Positions 35,788 through 46,475 of a stretch of DNA of 64,000 bases are shown here, one piece after another. The position numbers and the translations under genes are program-made. Within the stretch, counting starts at the first letter, position 1. Every line of letters begins with the position of its first letter. Source of the stretch: Tubiluchus corallicola (Eukaryota > Priapulida > Priapulimorpha > Priapulimorphida > Tubiluchidae); assembly GCA_030141605.1 (NCBI GenBank), contig JAQGDQ010000077.1, positions 136,501 to 200,500 on the forward strand, given 5' to 3'. Under the pieces are notes generated by a model, which was not told where the DNA came from, did not search any database, and saw nothing but the letters and a program-made list of their open reading frames with translations.

Positions 35788-38700
35788 CTAAAACAATAAC
35801 AGTATTACTAAAAAATTTAGTAGTAAATTTACTAAATTATGGTACATCATTTAATGACTACGTACTTACAATTCAGAGATCCTCAAACTTTTTAGACCAT
35901 GGAGTCCTTTATTTCTCATCAACCACCGGGCATGTAAGAAAAATAAAAATTGATAATAGTTAAGTAAATGTCCTGTTTCCACATGCAGTAGTGAGAGGAA
36001 CTGCATACCAAACCCTGCTTTCCATATACGTCAGTAAGGGAAACTGCGTACCAAGTTGCAAACTTGTACAAGTATTTCAAACCTGTTGTTCTGTATCCCC
36101 TACCCCCATGAATATCTCTCATGAAAGAAAGTTTAAAGGAAAAAAACTGTTCACTATTATTGAAGAAATCATAAGCAATGTACAAAATACTGTATTGTAA
36201 AATACTGTTCAAAATATTGTCGAGTATAATATTGGAATTCAACATAAAAGTGTCTAAACTTATTGAAATACATGAAAACACATCATGATAAATGACTATG
36301 TCACATGAAATACTAGCAAATAAAATAGAGAGAAGAATCTGAGAAGACTTTGGAGACACCTGACTGTTGCGTTGTCAAAAACAAATGGTATGTGTTGAAC
36401 TAGGAACGAGTGCTTGGCTCGTATTAAGTGAATATAATGTGTGAATAACAAATTTGTTTGGTGTAACACCATTTTTTACATTTCAGGGTACAACCTGGTT
36501 ATTGTTTCCATTTGTATGATAAGTTGCGTGAATCTCTACTAGAATCATACTTGCTACCAGAGATTTTGAGGACTCCTTTGGAAGAACTCTGCCTGCAGAT
36601 AAAACTGTTACGGCTGGGAAAAATAGAACCGTTTGTGCAAAAAGCTATAGAGCCGCCATCTTTAGATGCGTTGACGCTTGCTATTCATAATCTAGTCACA
36701 CTGGTATAAGAGTTTACAGTAAAAATATTCACCTTTTCTTTTACTTGTGGGTTAGTCATAGAGCTTTTGCTTCAGCTTGCACATTTGCCTAGGGGTTGTA
36801 ATTTTTCTGCAAGAAGAATGAAGTCCAGTGCAAGTTTCAACTAACTTGCATTACGAAATTGTTTTACTTTCTCATAATCTCATGCTAACAAAGTACTTAT
36901 GTTTTGTGATATCATCCATTATCTATTTTTCTTTCAAACAGCCTTGTTGTGTGCATGTTTCTTTAAAATTTATCTTGTTTACCTTGCAAACTACTGTTGC
37001 TCTGCTTTTTTCTTCAAGTGAATAATGTAATACATAAAATTACTTAAATTTTGTTTACTAATTCATGCTTTTTTTACACATTGTCTCAATATAAGTAACA
37101 TTAATTTATTGGATGCAAGTAAATTTTGAAACTTTTGCAAGATCTACCTTTCCTTACAGAATGCTCTTACAGAGAGTGAAGATTTGACACCGCTAGGTTT
37201 CCATCTTGCACGATTGCCAATGGACCCCCACACTGGGAAGATGATATTATATGCTGCCATTTTTTCCTGCCTGGACCCAGTTCTCACTGTTGCTGCAAGT
37301 CTCAGTTTTAAAGATGCATTTGTTATTCCTTTGGTAAGTAGCTAAATCTCAAGATTAGGTACCAACAGCCTGAATCCGCCACTGCTGGGGGAAATGCCAT
37401 CTCTACAAAATACAAGTTACATCATGAGTCACTAGCACATACCCTTAATGGGTGGAACATCATGTTAAACCAAAATAAATATACCTGGATCATGACTTTA
37501 TTTTACTTCATCTCTGTAAATTTCTTGAAACATCACTAAATGAAAACAAAATTCTCACCATATGAAGACATTGAAAATTGGCATACACAGAATAAGATAT
37601 ACAATATATTGGACAGTGTAACTAACTAAAAAATAACTGTAGTTCTCTAGCTTTACAAATATTTTGGCAAGTTATTGAGTTGTTCCAGTTAAGTATTACT
37701 CAAATTAGTTAAAGGGTTAATTTTGATTGATACTCCAAATTACTGGCCATTGTTTCATCATATTGGTGAAGTAGCCCTCTGATTTTGCACACTCATTTTG
37801 TGTTTAGGGTAAAGAGAAACAAGCCGATGAGAGGAGACGGGAGCTTGCACAGAGTAGCCGTAGTGACCACATCATGCTCATCAATGCATTTCGTGGATGG
37901 GAACGAGTATCCCGTTATGGTAATGCTCGTAATTATTGCTGGGATAACTTTCTTTCTGAAAGTGCATTACAGGTAATGTACTGGCTAATTAATTTTTTGG
38001 CATTATGAATTTATTATTTGTGTTTTTTGTAATAATTCTTTCAAGTTTCAGTTTGAGAGTGCTACTCACTGAGCAGAATCAGATGCATGCACATTACAGC
38101 TGCAGTAAGATCAATGTTTGCCTACTTTTGGAGTTATTACCATTTCTGTGATGTTTGGTAATCGACTTCGACTTCTTATACAACAGAAGATAGCTTGACA
38201 TATAACAAAATATAATACCAATTTATCAGTGAGTTACAATGTTGTTTAACTCTGGACTGCACCATTTGTCCAGTCTTATAAGACCTATGACTTTTCTACT
38301 TACTATACGAGCGCAGACTTATCTAAATGATTACAAATTAGGTACTGTTCTATTGAAGAGAATCTCGACTATCCAGTCATGCAATTTGTTTAAGCATTTA
38401 TAAGAGATTTAGTTAAAAACAATTAAGAAAAACACGCCATTTGCAGGCACTCCAACTTGGTCTGGTGTGCACTTGTGTGATCCTACATACTATTTTATTG
38501 ATCGCCTGTTTGCTACAGCCCACGAGAACTGTTTGCTGTGCAGAATTCCAGGAAAAACCAATCGATCAGCCAAGGACAAAATAAGGTTGTCTCATCTTTT
38601 AACAGAAATTTCTCCTTAAAAATAGATTGTACTTTATGCCGAAGTGTATCAGACTGTTGTGTCCGGGTAGTTAAAATTTTCTGCATTAGCAGATTTCACA

Positions 38701-41602
38701 CAAGTAATATTGTACTTTATTATGGTGCACATACTGAAGTTACTGAATGCTATTTTCAATTTTTCATCAAAAATCGATTTTTTGTTTGCCAAAGGTAAAC
38801 AAATACATTTCTTACGTAATTTTGCATTAAAGACCATTATGCGAGAAGTAGAAGGGTATAAATTATCAGATGTAATGTAATCATTGCCAAACGAGAGTAG
38901 TTTCTCATTAGCCTATGGAAAATGCAGCAAACTTAAAGTCCTGAAGGAATAAATTTCAAGAATAAAAATTTCTGAAAAAAAGATAAAAAGTAATTTGTCC
39001 CAAAAGCTGGAGTGTTGTAATCTTTCCCTTAATGGACAAATAGCATGCTAAGTGTAAAAGCATAGTATTTTCAGGTACAGCAAAATAAGGTCACACTTTT
39101 TTGTTAATTTAATCTGTGTACATGATATATGCATGCTTACAGCTAAGGGTATAGAGCAGTAATAGCTGAAAATTTTTTTTTAGAAATTAACTTCACTAAC
39201 TTTATCGGCCAATAACTCGAACGCTAAGTTCCCACTTTCAGCACAAATTCCCAGCCTGACTTACTTTGATGCTGTTTAAATAGTTTCACATTAGATCCAA
39301 AGCACTTATAGTAAGAAATGCATTAGTGTATGTGAGAAGGTCACCATGTAAGCCTAGAAAGCTCTCCGTTAGATTCTTTACATGCACAATTGCAGCTTTT
39401 CAAAAGTTAGTCAGCCCTAAACTTGCATACAGCTGTCTGTCCAAATGCTTATCAGAGGCAATTCTGCTTGACTTTGGTTAGCTGTATTTCAGATGCACTC
39501 ATTTATTTTATCATAAATTTATCATTTATTTGAGTTGCATATTCTTTTTTTACCTTATATTTAGATGTTGTCTAAAATGAAGAGACAGTTTGCTGAGATC
39601 TTGGCAGAGCTCAAGTTTCTTTCATCTACAAATCCAAAGGATCCTGAAGCCAATGTTAATTCAGGTAAATGACGAAGCCAGTGTAAATTTAGATAAATGA
39701 TGAAGCATTATGCTCTCCTCAAAATGCATCTGTATTTTTAAACAGAAATAAAGCAACAACTGCCTTTTATATAATAAATCAATGAGCTTGATATACTATT
39801 TATATACGGTAATGACATTTTGGCAAATCATTTTGATGTGCATTTATGAAACAGCAATTTTGACTCTGGGGCACATGAATAGCATTTTAAATATGTGAAA
39901 TTCATTACTAATGTATTGTTCATTCTGTGTTATAGATAATACTAATCTAATAAAAGCAGTGATTTGTGCTGGACTTTATCCAAAGGTAGCTAAGCTAAAA
40001 CAGCTCAGCAGGTCGAACAAAACGTGAGTTTTTTCTAAATAACATTATGTACAATTTGCCTTTAAAGTTGAATAAATAAATGTGTAGGGTTTCAGAAGTC
40101 TGGTACATAATGGTCTAATAACTGGCGAGATTTGCTTTGCCTTTGAGATGTTTTGTACTGAGTTGATTATTGCTATTTTACCTAATCTTCATTAATATTG
40201 GATTGAATATTAACAAAAGGGTACGGTTTCCTGCCCTTCTCAAAAACCATTCTATAATGGTTGCTTTCCCTTCTGTATTTGAAGTTTTCAAACTGACACC
40301 TCTTGCTTGAACTGTGTGCTTGCTCAGTTGGAGCAAATATTATTGTGGTTTGTGATACATCTTTAAGCATTCGTGCATGAAAAAGAAACCATCGTTTTTG
40401 TGCAGCTTGGTATATTTAGGAATGAAAGAACTGTGTCGGCGCTTATGCACTGATTGAAATACTTATCTGTGTATACTGTGTAAGCATAAGCACTCACAAT
40501 TCGACATTCTTTTATTTTACAGTAAGCCACCAAAGGCGATGACTAGAGAAGATGGCGTAGTCGCCATTCATCCGAAATCTATCAATGTCAGCACACAGTG
40601 CTTTACGTCGCGCTGGTTAATCTACCACCTAAAGATGAAAACCGCTAAGGTCAGTTAAATCAAAGCTATTCAAAATGGAAGGCTTATGGAAGGCATATGG
40701 AAACAAGTTACTGTATAGTTAGAGTAGCTGGGAGACATGGAAAGGGAAGGACAATTGGTAACTGTGTGTAAATAATAAATTTATGTTTTCATTTGCATTT
40801 GTCTGGAGACTGAATTTTGAAAATTTCATATTTAGGTATATCTGTTTGATACCACTAGTATTTCTCCATATCCATTGCTGTTTTTTGGTGGCAAGATCAG
40901 GGTTGAATGTGAGGATGGGAAAGATATGATCTACATAGACGATTACATAAATATACATGCTCCGCGTTCAACAGCCGAATTAGTAATGGTAAGCAGAATT
41001 ATATTAGAAACATAAACTTTTGAATGTGCAAGCTTCTTGCCATAGCTATGTACATTCAATATAAGCTATTGTTAAATTTCTTATCAAATGCTTCAAATGA
41101 CTACACTTAGACTTCAGCTTTGACTTATTGTCAATCTTAACTCAAGGTATTAGCACATAGGGCAGTCAGGTTGACAACAAATTTTACAGTGAAGCGGTCA
41201 TATTGACAACTAATTTTACACAGAGTTAAGAAGTTACGCAGGTTAGAAATAATTTTGGAATAGATGATTCTACATGTATCATTTTGGCTAACACTGCGAA
41301 ATTTTATCACTTGCAATTTACGTATATCACTTGCAACTCTACATTGTAACTGACACTTCTTCGAAACAAATTTGACAATGTAGCCTGAGATTTTCTTGTT
41401 TTTAGCTCCACAATAATTTATGTTGCAGAGATTGCGATCTGAATTGGAGCACATTTTGGAATACAAAATCACTCATCCTGGCATCACCCACTGGTCGTCT
41501 TGTGATCAGGAGATAGCCATTTTAAAAGCTATAGTGGATTTAGTTACTAGTGAACAAAGTCTTACTGTTGGTGACTATGATGATGAAGATGCCTCATTAT
41601 GA
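27198..41602 (+). CDS. DHX36: DHX36 (RHAU) DEAH-box G-quadruplex helicase, 18 exons
   Basis: ATP-dependent DEAH/RHA helicase that unwinds G-quadruplex RNA and DNA. It acts in nucleus and cytoplasm in mRNA decay, translation and innate sensing. The 1029-aa protein compares with about 1008 in human. Exons: 27198-27344, 28435-28998, 29777-29947, 30521-30675, 30954-31120, 32296-32377, 33722-33974, 34171-34262, 34824-34940, 35261-35404, 36487-36703, 37160-37333, 37808-37972, 39565-39664, 39936-40023, 40523-40649, 40836-40988 and 41429-41602. All introns are GT-AG and the total is divisible by three. The start is the first ATG (27,198); a second in-frame ATG lies two codons on. The RHAU-specific motif, DEIH box, HA2 region and OB fold are all present, so the gene appears intact. 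Introns 5 and 10 contain hAT-like elements. Confidence 0.95.
27747..27844. repeat. 44-bp exact repeat in a 54-bp tandem duplication (DHX36 intron 1)
   Basis: A 44-base block beginning AGTTTTTTAAGCAGTGTCG occurs at 27,747-27,790 and again at 27,801-27,844 without a mismatch, 54 bases apart. Just upstream (27,655-27,740) several GTAGTG/CACTAC words in both orientations suggest a degraded DNA transposon end. The family could not be identified. Confidence 0.8.
29777..32377 (+). CDS. DHX36: DHX36 exons encoding RecA1 lobe
   Basis: Four exons (29777-29947, 30521-30675, 30954-31120, 32296-32377). Walker A is [11 protein letters not shown] with lysine 259. [20 protein letters not shown] is motif Ia. 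DEIHERD (from residue 357) is the Walker B/DEAH-class box in the DEIH form that DHX36 uses. LMSATLNA is motif III. The lobe ends [22 protein letters not shown], nearly as in human. Intron 5 (31,121-32,295) carries a complete hAT-like element. Confidence 0.93.
31515..31892. mobile_element. Non-autonomous hAT-like element (MITE), 378 bp, with perfect 8-bp TSD
   Basis: The left end reads TAGAGGTGAGTAATC. The reverse complement of the right end reads TAGGGGTGAACATCAA, an imperfect terminal inverted repeat. The element is flanked on both sides by GCTGCTGG (31,507-31,514 and 31,893-31,900), an exact 8-bp target-site duplication as made by hAT transposases. The interior near both ends is rich in TTCGAAT/ATTCGAA words, seen in hAT MITEs of many invertebrates. 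No ORF is present, so it depends on a transposase in trans. It lies in DHX36 intron 5 and does not touch an exon. Confidence 0.85.
32930..33020. repeat. (CT)n microsatellite in DHX36 intron 6
   Basis: About 90 bases of CT dinucleotides with a few T interruptions. ORFs read through it in both directions are low-complexity artefacts (Leu/Ser on one strand, Arg/Glu on the other). Confidence 0.95.
33722..35404 (+). CDS. DHX36: DHX36 exons encoding RecA2 lobe
   Basis: Exons 33722-33974, 34171-34262, 34824-34940 and 35261-35404. They encode a basic insert ([20 protein letters not shown]), then [28 protein letters not shown] (motif IV region), [34 protein letters not shown] (motif V) and [11 protein letters not shown] (motif VI, residues about 621-631). 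All catalytic arginines are present. The serine codon of AETS and the last arginine of RAGR are each split across an intron (AG|T, AG|G), and both joins restore conserved residues. Confidence 0.92.
35676..35785. repeat. (TG)n microsatellite in DHX36 intron 10
   Basis: GT dinucleotide array of about 110 bases, with GCGT and GAGT variants in its first half and an almost pure TG run from 35,724. It is potentially Z-DNA forming on sequence grounds. Confidence 0.95.
35874..36362. mobile_element. Candidate hAT-derived element in DHX36 intron 10
   Basis: The left end, CAGAGATCCTCAAACTTTTT followed by AGACCATGGAGTCC, closely resembles hAT/Charlie-type termini (CAG-GG-TTCTCAAACTTTTT...GACC). A likely partner end at 36,345-36,362, read on the minus strand, starts CAGGTGTCTCCAAAGTCTT and matches imperfectly. 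No matching 8-bp target duplication could be seen, so the right boundary is uncertain. No transposase ORF was recognised. Confidence 0.45.
36487..41602 (+). CDS. DHX36: DHX36 exons encoding winged-helix/ratchet and OB-fold C-terminus
   Basis: Eight exons: 36487-36703, 37160-37333, 37808-37972, 39565-39664, 39936-40023, 40523-40649, 40836-40988 and 41429-41602. The first three encode winged helix and HA2/ratchet ([57 protein letters not shown]). The others encode the OB fold and C-terminal extension ([53 protein letters not shown]). The protein ends in an acidic tail, YDDEDASL, unlike the human tail. Stop TGA is at 41,600-41,602. Confidence 0.92.
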
Positions 41603-44450
41603 GAGGTGACAGCCCAGTAGGACTTTTGGATACTTTTGTTTGAGTGCTGTGCACAAGTATGTGATGTGTGTACAGTAGCAATAGCCTTAAATGATCCACA
41701 TTATGAGCACGTGAATTTACATAATTTATGTGAAGTAAGCCTTATATGAATTTAGAGACAATTTAGTTAATATTATTTGGTTCTGCTATAGCTTCTGAGT
41801 GCAATTTGACAATATTTTAGAAGTAACACTTGTTCTAGAAGTAAGAACACTTTCCTGTCTGAACGTGCTGTATAAATCACTGAAATATTCCATTGTTGCA
41901 TAGACTGCTAAGTTGAAACACATAGATCTTTGTCGTTCTGGTTAGCTTGTTTCACTGCTCGCACAAATAATTTTTCTTCACAAGTTGGAAATCAGAAGAA
42001 AATCGATGGATGTACGGTAGTTGTACACACTTATTAAAATTTCAGTGGTGGAAATCAGTAAAAATAACAGTTTTGTTAATTAGGCCACTATTATATGAGA
42101 GAATGAAAGCATTTACTGTCATTTTGATGAAAAGCTATAAAATAATTTTTTTATTCTACTTTTGGGTGGTTGCTTTTTATTATAATATGACTTTTGTCTG
42201 AAATAATATTTTTCATATCCTTATTGACAAAGCAGCATAGTTTACATACTAATCTACTGTATATACTTATATATCATTATACTAGTGTATTTCTTATAAA
42301 AAATTCTGCAACTGAAATATTGCATCTACATTCTAAAGAGAACTATTGACACTCGATGAAGAAGCACTTAGGTGGTTAAAAATAACAAATAACTTAGAAC
42401 AAACTGCAATAGAATTTTTCTTTTCAGATTCTGTTAGAACATAGTTTCAGGTACCCTCAACAAAAAATCGGCTTTGATACTTTTGAGAGATATACATAAA
42501 TCTAAGATATACCTACATGGGCCAAAAATCAGATATCTCCTAATCTATCCAGGCTAGATGAAAAATATGTATTATCTACTGATAGGAAAGTAGAGCGCAG
42601 GATTTCAAAATGGGGTTATTTTTCATATGTGACGTCACGATGACGTTATAACACTATTAAGACGTAATTAAGAACATCACCGCTTCACTGTCGTTGAAAA
42701 TGGGTTACTGGAATTGATCGTTCAATATCAGCACTTGCAATAGCATTCAAAATCAGTTAAAGATTGACGTAGCATGTCTTCAGTGTCTATTTACTTTATT
42801 TCATTGACATCTAGATGGTGCCTATGGGGGGTCAATTGCTTCTCTAAAACAATTGATCCTAGCTGACAATGATGTGTTAATGACTGATCGGAAAATACAA
42901 AATATGAATCCAAAAATGTTGCTATTTTTCAGTTATGACGTCGCAATGCCATTGTCACACCACTCAGAGCAATATTGCTTTTCATTTTACTTTTGAGTGC
43001 TTGGCAATGGCAACTAGCACATGGAAGGAAGCAGCTTTGCCGTTAGCTAGGTCCATCATTTTGCAAACGTGTTACACTGATGACAATTAGTAGGCTGTGG
43101 TGTGGGGAGGGAGGGGGACGAAAAGAGTTGGCTGGCAGGAGGCAGTGGGAAGGACGTCTGGCCAAGACAGACCCGTCCAGGCATGCCACGTGTGGTTGAA
43201 CAGGCTAAGACCGCAATGCTTAATAATGGTAGTCACTGAAATTGAGTTACTTGCTCTCCAGTATAATTCTTCTTTGGCGTCAAAATGAAAGTATCGGATG
43301 CAAAGACACAAACAGGCTGCTGCACAAAGATGATATGGACGTGAAAGGGATGGCCAACCCATCATTGTTCCTCCAAATGTTCAGTGGTTGTGATACAGTA
43401 TCTCATCTGTGTGCCATTATCTTAAAGCTAGTTGACCAGTCCAATCAACTAGATGACACTAGATGCTCTTTTATAAACCCTAAAGTGAGTTAGGACCAAA
43501 TAGCTAATGTAGGACGAAGGGCGTTAGTTTACCTTTGCAGCAGAGGAGAGGAAGATTTTAGTTATCGCTAAGTAAACGAAGATAGTTTGAAAAGACATAT
43601 ACTAGCTAAACTAATACTATTATCATCATTTGTGAACATGTCTCCATGCTAGCGGTCCTAGTGAAGGTTTGGTCCATGTATCCGCTTGATGAGCAAACTC
43701 CTTCTACTGGACAGATTAAAAACTGTCAATAACGGCGAATTTAGGTATCAAACTAAATGTTTTATCTATAAAGTGTGTTCTCGAAAGGTATTTTATTAGC
43801 GTTTGTCCATTACCTTGTCACCTGTATATATTTGTAAATGAAAGCAATAAACAAATGAGTTAAAATATCATGATGTACTTATTTGCATTATTACTTCATA
43901 TATAGCGACATTACATAACAACATAATAACATCACAACACGACTTGTAAATAAAACAAAAATAGTGTTAGTCAACATCACAAAATTAACTATTCATTATA
44001 TCATCATGGATTCTTTACTCCCTACACACTTAGTGTCTTTATTGCATGAGGAAAACCACCTTATTAATTTTGGCAATAGTGACAGTAAAATGAAAAAAAG
44101 GTACAACGGCATTTAAATCCATTATAGGTTTTTCCAATAATTCTTTCTTCACAATCCTGTTTTAATGGTTGTTTTTGTACATATGCAGTCTTATCTAGAG
44201 TAAACGCCCAGTGGTGTGCACATGTACGCAATATCCTGTATGTACAGTTAATATGATTTTTGCAATGTCTTTGTAATGATTTTTATTACTAAAAAAAGTC
44301 AACGAGAAATTGGCTTACAATTTCAATCACAAACTCGCAAAATAGTTATGTTTTTGATAGGTGAAAGTAGATGACACTAGAGACCTACTTGATGTTGTCT
44401 TCTAGCAAGGTGAGTAATGAGAAACCCGCTACTGAAACCTTTTGCATTAA
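41603..44450. other. DHX36 3' flank and degraded repeats
   Basis: No intact gene. The DHX36 3' UTR begins here; the nearest poly(A)-like word is ATTAAA at 42,033-42,038, and a canonical AATAAA occurs only at 43,846-43,851. Between them, two diverged copies of a stretch of about 100 bases lie near 42,555-42,660 and 42,865-42,970. Each contains CTATTTTTCA-like sequence and a TGACGTC word. Further on (43,340-43,430) lies an ORF fragment reading FLQMFSGCDTVSHLCAI. The whole may be one degraded mobile element. Confidence 0.4.
43242..43493 (+). pseudogene. ORF remnant with SGCDTVS motif
   Basis: An 83-codon stretch includes NPSLFLQMFSGCDTVSHLCAI. The phrase (T/S)GCDTVS following FH-L resembles a motif in large repeated proteins, probably transposon-borne, of cnidarian, mollusc and other invertebrate genomes. 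The reading frame has no conserved flanks and no clear start. It is most likely a fragment of such an element. The link rests on one short motif, so confidence is low. Confidence 0.3.
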
Positions 44451-44451
44451 A

Positions 44452-44479
44452 CACGTGCTCAATGCGCATGCGTGATTGG
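44452..44479 (+). promoter_or_regulatory. Promoter-like cluster: CACGTG, NRF1-like site, inverted CCAAT
   Basis: Within 28 bases lie CACGTG (44,452-44,457), TGCGCATGCGTG (44,463-44,474; one mismatch to the NRF1 consensus YGCGCAYGCGCR) and ATTGG, an inverted CCAAT box (44,475-44,479). Such clusters are typical of TATA-less animal promoters. The cluster lies about 180 bases upstream of a start codon followed by a signal peptide (44,655), which makes chance less likely. Confidence 0.5.
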
Positions 44480-44654
44480 TGTTAGCAGCCGACACCGGGT
44501 TTCATCGAAACAAGTATGAAGATGTGATAAATCGGTTTATGTTAAACTTTTGCGTATGAGTGCGTATGGAAAAAACATTATATTTAATAAATAATATAGC
44601 ATGTGAGAAGTCTACCACCAAACTTACTATATCGAGATTTTTAGAGTTCCAAAA

Positions 44655-44739
44655 ATGAACAATTATCCCTGTTCTACAGCGTTCAGTTATGTGCTTTTGT
44701 GGACAATTCTATGCACTACGTCAGCTTCTGAAATGAAAG
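44655..44739 (+). CDS. Candidate first coding exon with signal peptide, unknown secreted or membrane protein
   Basis: The ATG at 44,655 opens 28 codons and one base before donor AAAG|GTATAAAG. The peptide is MNNYPCSTAF, then SYVLLWTILC, then TTSASEMK. This is a plausible secretory signal with a 10-residue hydrophobic core and a T-S-A cleavage site. Upstream is an NRF1/CCAAT promoter-like cluster. The exon ends in phase 1. The only compatible downstream exon I found is at 61,579, which would imply an intron of about 16.8 kb; nearer exons may have been missed. The function is not recognisable. A chance ORF cannot be excluded. Confidence 0.45.
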
Positions 44740-45931
44740 GTATAAAGTTTCACTAATCGTCTGTTTTACATATTGTGTATATTCGTTTCAAAACTATACG
44801 TTATTTTCACGAAGAATGTAAGCGTAAATTTTAATATACCAGTATGAAGGTAGTTAGGCCTATGTTAAAAGTAGATATTTTTAAGTACTGCTATACGTAT
44901 AATCCTTCGTCTTTTGATCAAAACGTATGTGATGAATGAAGGTGTAAATTTTCAGTTTATCTTTTCAAACTGTGCGAACCTGAAATAACATTAATCAGAA
45001 CCACGCAAAATCGTTGTAATATTGTACGTGGCGTCCATGTCCTCAGTGGTCTTGGCTCTAAATCAGAGGAAAGACTATATTGCAGAACCGTTGAAAACAT
45101 GCACGTCACGCACGGCTCTGATTAACTTGATGCTAAGTTACCTGATGACTGAGTACTGTGATGAGGAGTGAACGACTGCTTTTCGGTTCAAGAGATTGCG
45201 GAATTTAATAGATCATACATAAAAACTGTGTGTGGAGAAAACAAGCAGGTTGCTAGATTATTAGTTACATGTACGACAGTCAGTAACAGTTCTCCAGTTT
45301 TGACTTGTGATTTTTAGAAATTTTTAGAAATTAATCATGGTTTTACATTATTAAAAGAGAAGAAGTCTAGCGGCAAGTGCTGGATGTTATTATAAACTAA
45401 GGAATGGCAAAAAATTGCGGCAGTTGATTTTCTTTCTCGAGGCAAGATGAAGTTCGTCGTAAGTTCGATTCCACGACTAGGTATTACAAACGATGCCAAC
45501 GGCACATGCATTTATTAGAATAAAAGTTAGTTTTATTCTTTTCTTACTTTTACCTTCCTGTGTTATTGGCATAATCAAACATACTTTCCTGACAATAAAA
45601 AAATCCACATTTTTAATGTGTTTATTTCATATGTAGTAAATTTTTGAAACTGCTTTCAACGCTTTCCTGCTGACTGACATTTGTTCATTTATTTCTGTTA
45701 ATGTAAGCTTTCCACTACTATTGTTGGTACTCTGCTGTTATAGACAAGAAAACAATAGTTTATGCGCTTCTACTGTTACTGTTACTGCTGTTGCTGCTGC
45801 TGCCGCCATCGCCGCTGGTGCTGCTGCTGCTACTACTACTAGTACTACTACTACATGTACTACTATTACTGCTGCTGCTGCTGCTGCTGCTGCTCCTCCT
45901 CCTCCTCCTCCTCCTCCTCCTCCTCCTCCTC

Positions 45932-46025
<94 letters not shown>

Positions 46026-46028
46026 AAC
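44740..46028. other. Non-coding sequence before the ACT array, no gene seen
   Basis: A+T-rich sequence downstream of the candidate signal-peptide exon, possibly the start of its intron. Only the compound microsatellite at its right end is recognisable. A GTTCGATTCC word at 45,468-45,477 looks like a tRNA B box but has no partner A box at the right distance. Confidence 0.4.
45777..46028. repeat. Compound trinucleotide microsatellite (CTG)n(CTC)n(CTA)n
   Basis: Irregular CTG/CTA repeats from about 45,777 pass into pure CTG (to about 45,893), then CTC (to about 45,932), then about 30 units of CTA/ACT. The abrupt changes at single positions suggest successive expansions from point-mutated units. 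The CTA array resumes at 46,448 after a transposon insertion. ORFs here (poly-Leu, poly-Ser, poly-Thr) are artefacts. Confidence 0.95.
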
Positions 46029-46148
46029 CAGGGCCTATTTCAAGGGGGGAAGTGGGGATACTTCCCCGGGGCCTCACCCTCTAGGGGGGGCCTCGCGCCA
46101 AGGTAACATTTTTTTGCTTTATGCGAACCTACCGTCTCTCTCTCTCTC

Positions 46149-46223
<75 letters not shown>

Positions 46224-46447
46224 CCGCGCGCGCGCCGTTTGCCAGTATTGACAAGTATTAAGGACTGGTCTTGAGAATTCTTGAGAATAAAGCAGTTTTT
46301 TCAATTGTTCTTTCCTTTAACAACTGTATAACTCCATATTTTCTCTCCGAAAATGCTTCTCCGGCATTCTAGCAGTTCAAAAATTTTACCGATGGGGCCT
46401 CACACGTCCCACTTCCCCGGGCCTCGCCTAGGCTGGAATAGGCCCTG
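46029..46447. mobile_element. Non-autonomous hAT-like element inserted in an ACT microsatellite
   Basis: The left end CAGGGCCTATTTCAAG and the reverse complement of the right end, CAGGGCCTATTCCAGC, form a terminal inverted repeat of about 16 bases (three mismatches). Flanks ACTACAAC (46,021-46,028) and ACTACTAC (46,448-46,455) agree at 7 of 8 bases, as expected for an 8-bp hAT target duplication within the array. Subterminal G/C-rich sequence with further inverted similarity (CTTCCCCGGGGCCTC / CTTCCCCGGGCCTCG) lies at both ends. The middle is a CT tract (46,134-46,221). There is no ORF of its own. Confidence 0.75.
46134..46221. repeat. (TC)n microsatellite inside the hAT-like element
   Basis: An almost uninterrupted TC dinucleotide run with a single CCTCC interruption near its start. 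It is bounded by element-internal sequence on both sides. Confidence 0.95.
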
Positions 46448-46475
46448 ACTACTACTACTACTACTACTACTACTT
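46448..46475. repeat. (ACT)n microsatellite, right remainder of the interrupted array
   Basis: Nine or so ACT units in the same register and strand as the array left of the hAT-like element. This indicates one ancestral array split by the insertion. Confidence 0.9.

Noticed and set aside
35919-36359. 146-codon minus-strand ORF
   Set aside because: It lies within the candidate hAT-derived element in a DHX36 intron and shows no transposase motif; probably a chance frame.
37369-37384. CCTGAATCCGCCACTG, which looks like a hAT-type terminus in reverse
   Set aside because: Only 16 bases match, with no partner end or target duplication. It could be chance or a tiny fragment.
1-41602. Functional cluster of G-quadruplex-related genes (ATRX and DHX36)
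   Set aside because: Two unrelated genes lie between them, each has its own introns and ends, and nothing shows shared regulation. The proximity alone is not evidence.
42630-42637. Perfect CRE site TGACGTCA
   Set aside because: It lies in a duplicated, degraded segment far downstream of DHX36, and the other copy has TGACGTCG. It is more likely part of a repeat than a regulatory element.
45030-45480. Possible SINE: CCTCAGTGG-like A box near 45,045 and GTTCGATTCC B box at 45,468
   Set aside because: The two boxes are more than 400 bases apart, far beyond pol III promoter spacing, and no tRNA-like fold links either to a partner.
45721-46251. 176-codon ORF and several overlapping ORFs rich in Ala, Pro, Thr, Leu, Ser or Tyr
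   Set aside because: They are readings of trinucleotide and dinucleotide repeats in several frames and cross a transposon boundary. No complex sequence is encoded.
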